Part shown: piece by piece, positions 28,215-33,372 of the stretch | How the letters are laid out: each line of letters starts with the position of its first letter | How positions within the stretch are numbered: the first letter of the stretch is position 1 | Source of the DNA: a virus | Strand: one strand, 5' to 3' | DNA: 33,372 nucleotides | IMG/VR virus record: IMGVR_UViG_3300025617_000064 | Coordinates: 1 to 33,372 of that record | Translations under genes and position numbers: made by a program | The notes under the pieces: model-generated | The model's database searches: none | Seen by the model: the letters and a program-made list of their open reading frames with translations, nothing else | What the model was told of the DNA's origin: nothing

Positions 28215-29810
28215 ATGGCAATAGTTCAAATATCACGTATTACTCATCGTAAAGGGTTAGGCGAGAACCTACCGCAATTAGCCGGAGCTGAATTCGGCTG
28301 GGTCATCGACGAAAGACGTCTGTATATCGGTAACGGTACTATCGAAGAAGGTGCACCTGCAATCGGCAACACCGAGATCCTTACAGAATACAGTGATATT
28401 TTAAGCATTGCTGACAGTTACACATATCAAGGCAGCGAAGCTGGGTATACAGTAGTAACTGGTGTTACCAGTGGCGATCCTGTACAAAGAACACTACAAG
28501 AAAAACTTGATGATTTTGCTAGTGTTAGAGATTTTGGTGCAGTCGGTGATGGTGTAACAGATGATACAGATGCTATCAACAGAGCTATGTTTCAATTGTA
28601 TTGTCGTGAAACAAACACAGAAATACGTCGAAGTTTGTTCTTCCCTGCAGGCACATACAAAGTCACTAATAGTATTAATATTCCTCCATATGCTAAGTTA
28701 TACGGAGAAGGCAGTGAAAGCAGTATTATTAAATTAGATGTTGCTGGCGATAGTGCAGTAGGTGAATACTGTGCAAGAACAGCAGATGGTGATCAGCAAA
28801 TTGGTGTTAATATTGGTAATAATGGTGCATCAGAGCCTAGAAACATCGAAATATCTGGCATGAGTTTCCAAACTGATGAATTACAAGATATATTTTTCAT
28901 TGAAGACGTTGTGCAAATGAGCTTTACAGATGTAAATTTTATTGGACCATTGGTACAAGCAGATTTAACAGATGCCGGCGACGATATTGCTTGTGTTAGA
29001 TTTAGTAGTACTGTTGCACTTATTACAAAACAAATCACATTTGACAGATGTCGATTCAGCGGTTGCAGTTACGGTATTAACACAGATGACCAAGTACAAA
29101 GTGTTACAGTAAGCAACAGCAGATTTGACACACTTTATCAAGGAGTATTGCTAGGACAAGGTACACCAGTGAACGGCGGACCAGAAGGTTTTAGATTAAT
29201 ACAAAACTTGTTTGACAGTGTTGCATACGAAGGTATTATCATTGGCAACGTAAACACTAATATGTCAGGATACAACATTTTCTTAGATGTTGCAAACGAC
29301 TTTAACGGGTTAGGCAGTCCGGTTGCTAGTGTAATTGAAATCAATGGTGACAACAACGTATCTGTAGGAGATATGTTCGAGCGTGACGAAACTGATAATT
29401 TATCGTTTGCAAGAATTGATATCAATAACAAACGTGTGTTTGCTCTTGACAAAGGAGAACGATACAAGTTTGGCACATATAACAGAGAAGTTGGTAAAAC
29501 TACAAGTTTAAGTGTAACTGGTAGTGCAACAAATATTTTTACTATTTCCACTAGCACTGCAAGTGCCTTTACTGTAACATACAAGTTTAGCGAAACAGGC
29601 GGCGGTGCTATGCGTTTTGGTAAACTTACAGTGGTAGCGCAAGACTCAGATGATAGTGCTGGTAGTTTAACTTATACAGACGATTATTCAGAAAATAATG
29701 CTACTGGATTAATTTTAAGCGTAACACAAACAGGGTCTACAACTGTTGCTGTACAATATACAGCTACACTTGCAGGTACATTTAACTATTCAATTGATCA
29801 TTTAGGTTAA
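28215..29810 (+). CDS. Tail fibre/spike with beta-helix (pectate-lyase-like) domain
   Basis: A 531-aa protein. Residues 8-42 (GENLPQLAGAEFGWVIDERR then LYIGNGT) match the short N-terminal module common to phage tropism/fibre proteins. VRDFGAVGDGVTDDTDAI (104-121) is the classic entry to a right-handed beta-helix. The following 280 residues have the Ile/Phe/Asn ladder pattern of that fold. The C-terminal 130 residues are Thr/Ser-rich beta (SLSVTGSATNIFTISTSTAS). Tailspikes of this type bind or cut host surface polysaccharide. A late promoter box precedes it. No catalytic residues were assigned. Confidence 0.85.
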   Translation: MAIVQISRITHRKGLGENLPQLAGAEFGWVIDERRLYIGNGTIEEGAPAIGNTEILTEYSDILSIADSYTYQGSEAGYTVVTGVTSGDPVQRTLQEKLDDFASVRDFGAVGDGVTDDTDAINRAMFQLYCRETNTEIRRSLFFPAGTYKVTNSINIPPYAKLYGEGSESSIIKLDVAGDSAVGEYCARTADGDQQIGVNIGNNGASEPRNIEISGMSFQTDELQDIFFIEDVVQMSFTDVNFIGPLVQADLTDAGDDIACVRFSSTVALITKQITFDRCRFSGCSYGINTDDQVQSVTVSNSRFDTLYQGVLLGQGTPVNGGPEGFRLIQNLFDSVAYEGIIIGNVNTNMSGYNIFLDVANDFNGLGSPVASVIEINGDNNVSVGDMFERDETDNLSFARIDINNKRVFALDKGERYKFGTYNREVGKTTSLSVTGSATNIFTISTSTASAFTVTYKFSETGGGAMRFGKLTVVAQDSDDSAGSLTYTDDYSENNATGLILSVTQTGSTTVAVQYTATLAGTFNYSIDHLG

Positions 29811-29812
29811 AA

Positions 29813-30235
29813 TTGGGCGAATTTGAAGACCGGTTGGTTCTATGGAATCAACTGCGAGCTGACAATCAAAGTAACGATCTCGAGACTGCGTTACTTGCAA
29901 TCAACGACTGGTGGCAAATGCTACCGCTAGACTCGCACTACTTGCATTGGGACGATATTGAACGTTGGCCGGATCCTTGGGATTTATTAGCCGACGGAGT
30001 ATTTTGTTCTGTAGCAAAAAGTTTAGGAATAGTTTATACATTGTATTTGATAAATCGTCCAGAGATCAATGAGATACAGTTAGCACAAACCAACGAAGGT
30101 GACAATTTAGTCCTGATTAACCAGGGAAAATATATTCTTAATTGGGCACCTGGCGAGATGTTAAATACCCGCACTTCACAAATAAAATTTACGCAGATGA
30201 TGGATGCATCTGTGATCACAAAACGTTTAGACTGA
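29813..30235 (+). CDS. Conserved-looking hypothetical protein, tail-fibre neighbour
   Basis: A 140-aa acidic, Trp-rich protein starting at TTG 29813, two bases after the fibre stop; no other start fits the N-terminus GEFEDRLVLWNQLRADNQS. It carries INDWWQMLPLDSHYLHWDDI, WPDPWDLLADGVFCSVAKSL and IVYTLYLINRPEIN. No family was recognised by function, but I recall such proteins in T4-like marine phages. Close coupling to the fibre gene suggests a fibre chaperone or assembly factor, as inference only. Confidence 0.7.
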   Translation: MGEFEDRLVLWNQLRADNQSNDLETALLAINDWWQMLPLDSHYLHWDDIERWPDPWDLLADGVFCSVAKSLGIVYTLYLINRPEINEIQLAQTNEGDNLVLINQGKYILNWAPGEMLNTRTSQIKFTQMMDASVITKRLD

Positions 30236-30242
30236 GGCAAAC

Positions 30243-32549
30243 ATGACACAAATATTAGTAACAAAAAGAGACGGAAGAAAAGAACCGCTTGATATTGATA
30301 AACTTCATCGAGTAGTGTTTTGGGCCACACACGGCATTACTGGCGTTAGTGCTAGCGAAGTTGAAATTAAAAGTCATATCCAATTTTATAACGGCATTGA
30401 CAGTAGTGCAATTCAAGAAACATTAATCAAAAGTGCCGCTGATCTTATTACAGAAGAAGCACCAAACTATCAATATGTTGCCGGACGTCTTATTTGTTAT
30501 CATTTGCGTAAACAAGTATACGGTCAGTTTGAGCCTTGTCATGTATACGATCTTGTTAAAAAGAATGTGGCAGCAGGGTTCTATGACCCAGAACTACTCG
30601 AAGCATACAACGATGCTGAGTGGGAACAAATTAATAGTTGGTTACAACACACTCGCGACGAAGACTTAACTTACGTTGCAATGGAACAATTCCGTGGCAA
30701 ATATCTTGTACAAAACCGTGTAACAAAAGAAGTTTTTGAAACACCGCAAATGGCTTACATGCTGATTGCGGCTACACTATTCCAAGACTATCCACGTGAT
30801 ACTAGGATGAAGTGGGTAAAGGATTATTACAATGCAATTAGTACACATCAAGTTAGTCTTCCTACTCCTGTTATGGCTGGTGTTCGTACTCCTCAACGTC
30901 AGTTCTCAAGTTGCGTTCTTATTGAAACTGATGACAGTTTGGATAGCATTAATGCTACTGCTAGTTCTATAGTAAAATACGTTTCGCAAAAGGCAGGCAT
31001 TGGTGTAGGTGCAGGACGTATTCGTGCTCTCGGAAGTCCTATTCGTAAGGGCGACGCTTATCACACAGGCGTTATTCCTTTTTATAAATTGTTCCAAGCG
31101 GCTACTCGTAGTTGTAGTCAAGGTGGTGTGCGTAACGGAGCGGCTACGCTGTACTATCCAATTTGGCATTTAGAAGTCGAAGACTTGCTCGTACTAAAGA
31201 ACAACAAAGGTACAGAAGATAATCGTGTGCGTCATATGGACTACGGTGTACAGTTTAACAAACTCATGTACGAACGTTTGTTGTCTGGCGGCGACATTAC
31301 ACTGTTTTCGCCAAACGATGTACCAGAAGTGTACGAAGCGTTCTTTGCTGATCAAGAAAAGTTTAAAGAACTGTACGAACGAGCAGAACGCAACACAAAA
31401 ATTCGCAAGAAAACAATCAAGGCAACAGAATTGTTTTCAGCATTTATGCAAGAGCGCAAGGATACAGGACGTATCTACTTGATGAACGTGGATCATGCTA
31501 ACACACACGGTGCGTTCAAACCAGAAGTTGCTCCTGTTAAACAAAGTAACCTGTGTTGTGAAATTGACTTGCCTACTAAACCACTTACTAGTGTAGATGA
31601 CACAGAAGGCGAAATTGCATTGTGTACACTGAGTGCTATTAACTGGGGCAGTTTCCGTTCACCAGAAGAAATGGAAAAGGCTTGTACACTGGCAGTGCGT
31701 GGACTAGATGCATTGTTGAGTTATCAAAACTATCCAATTATTGCGGCAGAACTAGCAACACAAAACCGTCGTCCATTGGGTGTTGGTATTATTAATTTTG
31801 CATACTGGCTTGCTAAGAATGATGTAAGTTACAGCGATCCAGCAGCACTAAAACTAGTAGATACTTGGGCACAGCACTGGAGTTACTATCTGATCAAGGC
31901 TTCAGCTGATCTTGCTGTAGAGCAAGGTGCTTGTCCTAAGAGCAACGAAACCAAGTATGGTGATGGTATACTTCCTGTAGACACCTACAAGCAGGAAGTC
32001 GACGAACTAGTAGCACACGAAGATGCAGTAGATTGGACAGGATTGCGTGAGCAACTACAAGAAACTGGTATTCGTAATAGTACACTAATGGCACTTATGC
32101 CTGCAGAAACCTCAGCACAGATCTCTAATAGCACAAACGGTATTGAGCCACCGCGTAGTTACGTTAGTATCAAGCAGAGCAAAGATGGCGTACTCAAGCA
32201 GGTAGTTCCTGAATACAGACGTCTTAAAAACAAGTACGAATTACTATGGGATCAAAAGTCGCCAGAAGGCTATCTAAAAATTATGGCCATTCTCCAGAAG
32301 TATATTGACCAAGGTATCTCTGTAAATACATCTTACAATCCACAACACTTTGAGGACGAAAAAATTCCAATGAGTACAATGCTACAGCACATGTTGATGT
32401 TTTACAAATACGGCGGCAAGCAGTTGTACTATTTCAATACTTTCGACGGTTCGGGAGAAATTGATATTGATAAAATGAATGCATCACAGCCTTTAGATGC
32501 TGGTATTCCTACCAGTGACGAAGAAGCGTGTGATAGCTGCACAATTTAA
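30243..32549 (+). CDS. nrdA: Ribonucleotide reductase class Ia, alpha subunit
   Basis: A 768-aa protein. An N-terminal ATP-cone ([20 protein letters not shown]) is followed by the catalytic barrel with [10 protein letters not shown] (first redox Cys), [10 protein letters not shown] (radical Cys region) and [19 protein letters not shown]. The C-terminal EACDSCTI holds the shuttle Cys pair. It reduces ribonucleotides to deoxyribonucleotides together with NrdB, feeding phage DNA synthesis. Length is close to E. coli NrdA (761 aa). GAGG (30234-30237) lies five bases before ATG. nrdB follows 13 bases later. Confidence 0.97.
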   Translation: MTQILVTKRDGRKEPLDIDKLHRVVFWATHGITGVSASEVEIKSHIQFYNGIDSSAIQETLIKSAADLITEEAPNYQYVAGRLICYHLRKQVYGQFEPCHVYDLVKKNVAAGFYDPELLEAYNDAEWEQINSWLQHTRDEDLTYVAMEQFRGKYLVQNRVTKEVFETPQMAYMLIAATLFQDYPRDTRMKWVKDYYNAISTHQVSLPTPVMAGVRTPQRQFSSCVLIETDDSLDSINATASSIVKYVSQKAGIGVGAGRIRALGSPIRKGDAYHTGVIPFYKLFQAATRSCSQGGVRNGAATLYYPIWHLEVEDLLVLKNNKGTEDNRVRHMDYGVQFNKLMYERLLSGGDITLFSPNDVPEVYEAFFADQEKFKELYERAERNTKIRKKTIKATELFSAFMQERKDTGRIYLMNVDHANTHGAFKPEVAPVKQSNLCCEIDLPTKPLTSVDDTEGEIALCTLSAINWGSFRSPEEMEKACTLAVRGLDALLSYQNYPIIAAELATQNRRPLGVGIINFAYWLAKNDVSYSDPAALKLVDTWAQHWSYYLIKASADLAVEQGACPKSNETKYGDGILPVDTYKQEVDELVAHEDAVDWTGLREQLQETGIRNSTLMALMPAETSAQISNSTNGIEPPRSYVSIKQSKDGVLKQVVPEYRRLKNKYELLWDQKSPEGYLKIMAILQKYIDQGISVNTSYNPQHFEDEKIPMSTMLQHMLMFYKYGGKQLYYFNTFDGSGEIDIDKMNASQPLDAGIPTSDEEACDSCTI

Positions 32550-32562
32550 AGAGAAGAAAAAT

Positions 32563-33369
32563 ATGAGCGTACTAAATCTTAAAAAGAATATTGATCACAC
32601 CAAGAGTCTTGCCTTTCTTGATCCAAACGGTGGCGTTGGTATGCAACGCTACGATACACTAAAGTATCGCCAGTTTGACAAACTTACAGACAAGCAACTT
32701 GGTTTCTTTTGGAGGCCGGAAGAAGTTGATGTACTGCGTGATGCAAAAGACTTTAAAGATTTAACACCTTGGGAACAACACATTTTTTCAAGTAACCTAA
32801 AGCGTCAAATTCTACTTGATAGTGTACAAGGTAGAGCACCTGCTGAAAGTTTTAACAGCATTGTAAGTTTGCCTGAACTAGAAAACTGGATCATTACCTG
32901 GACGTTTAGTGAAACTATTCACAGTCGTAGTTACACACATATTATTCGTAACGTGTACACAGATCCTAGTAAAGTGTTTGACGAAATGTACGACATTAAA
33001 GAGATTGTGGACTGTGGTGAACAAATTACCAAATACTACGACGATCTAATCGAAACTTCACGTTGGTATCAACTGTTAGGCGAAGGCACTCACACAGTAA
33101 ATGGTAAAAAAGTCACAGTTGATTTGTACGATCTCAAGAAGAAACTTTGGCTATGTCTTGCTAGTGTAAACGTACTAGAAGGAATTCGTTTCTACGTGTC
33201 ATTTGCTTGCTCGTGGGCTTTCGCTGAGCTCAAGAAAATGGAAGGCAATGCAAAGATTATCAAGTTTATTGCTCGTGACGAAAATGTACACCTTGCTAGC
33301 ACACAGCAGTTAATGAAACTGTTGCCACAAGATGACAAAGATTATGCAAAGATCAAAGAAGAGTGCTAG
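32563..33369 (+). CDS. nrdB: Ribonucleotide reductase beta subunit, ends early at amber codon
   Basis: ATG 32563 is chosen because the frame upstream to 32497 lies inside nrdA. The 268 visible residues include every metal ligand and the radical Tyr: D86, E117, H120, Y124, E206, E240 and H243, each offset by +2 from E. coli NrdB. At KIKEEC the frame meets TAG (33367-33369), where E. coli continues with EECKQEC; the next codon CAA would encode the matching Gln. About 100 C-terminal residues, including the tail that docks to NrdA, are missing. Interruption by an intron, a nonsense change, a split gene or a sequence error are all possible. Confidence 0.9.
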   Translation: MSVLNLKKNIDHTKSLAFLDPNGGVGMQRYDTLKYRQFDKLTDKQLGFFWRPEEVDVLRDAKDFKDLTPWEQHIFSSNLKRQILLDSVQGRAPAESFNSIVSLPELENWIITWTFSETIHSRSYTHIIRNVYTDPSKVFDEMYDIKEIVDCGEQITKYYDDLIETSRWYQLLGEGTHTVNGKKVTVDLYDLKKKLWLCLASVNVLEGIRFYVSFACSWAFAELKKMEGNAKIIKFIARDENVHLASTQQLMKLLPQDDKDYAKIKEEC

Positions 33370-33372
33370 CAA

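Noticed and set aside
29138-29584. Antisense open frame of 148 codons inside the tail fibre gene
   Set aside because: The repetitive Leu/Pro/Ser translation mirrors the Thr/Ser-rich sense strand and shows no start signal.
33367-33369. Genome-wide reassignment of TAG to an amino acid as the explanation for the nrdB stop
   Set aside because: TAG ends other genes: 8797-8799 (followed at once by TGA), 25020-25022 and the minus-strand gene at 11815-11817. No other gene shows internal TAG codons.
1-33372. CRISPR array, insertion sequence, integrase or attachment site
   Set aside because: No regularly spaced direct repeats, transposase/integrase motifs or tRNA-associated duplicated ends were seen; the only clear internal repeat is coding (12954-13177).

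Overview
The window looks like a slice of a T4-superfamily contractile-tailed phage genome, most likely marine. Genes are tightly packed and share start/stop codons (ATGA, TAATG, GTGA). Nearly all lie on the + strand. T4-type replication and repair genes (UvsW helicase, primase, DnaB-like helicase, a probable gp62-like clamp-loader subunit, NrdA/NrdB) are mixed with virion genes and many accessory enzymes. Base composition is A/T-rich. The host cannot be fixed from sequence alone. No bacterial housekeeping genes, integrase, insertion sequence or CRISPR array is visible.

Layout. (1) 1-3680 holds short early transcription units. Four promoters share the block GGTTGAC(C/T) and sit 16-17 bp from a TATAAT-like box. 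They precede a small unknown protein, a Trp-Asn-Cys tRNA cluster, a microprotein plus SWIM zinc-finger pair, and an AAA+ ATPase. The ATPase is followed by a three-hairpin RNA region, and one of its loops is exactly complementary to the ATPase ribosome binding site. (2) 3680-20917 is one long overlapping array. Core genes (UvsW, gp62-like, a miniature DNA polymerase III alpha-like protein, primase, replicative helicase) alternate with accessory genes. The accessory genes are four SGNH-like hydrolases, two glycosyltransferase-like proteins (a third is at 994), two radical SAM enzymes, a methyltransferase-like protein and a sulfotransferase-like protein. A lone minus-strand gene and a late fibre/baseplate-type gene lie near 11.8-13.2 kb. 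(3) 20925-29810 is mainly late: head/core-associated proteins, a 621-aa protein with two different nucleotidyltransferase motif sets, a strongly translated small probable virion protein, a holin-like protein, a scaffold/core-like protein and a beta-helix tail fibre/spike. TAAATA-type late promoter boxes precede several of these genes. A PD-(D/E)XK nuclease with its own early-type promoter is embedded here. (4) 29813-33372 carries a small conserved-looking protein, then nrdA and nrdB. nrdB stops at an amber codon three bases before the window ends, with its last third missing.

How it fits together. Early promoters would drive tRNAs and host-takeover proteins. The middle array supplies replication, recombination and nucleotide metabolism, together with enzymes that could modify surface glycans or other small substrates. 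The late block builds the capsid and tail. Several head-block proteins begin with an L-x-E motif resembling T4 capsid-targeting and gp21 protease sites. This suggests that some enzymes, including the double nucleotidyltransferase, may be packaged. All functional names are from motif reading by eye; no database search was run.
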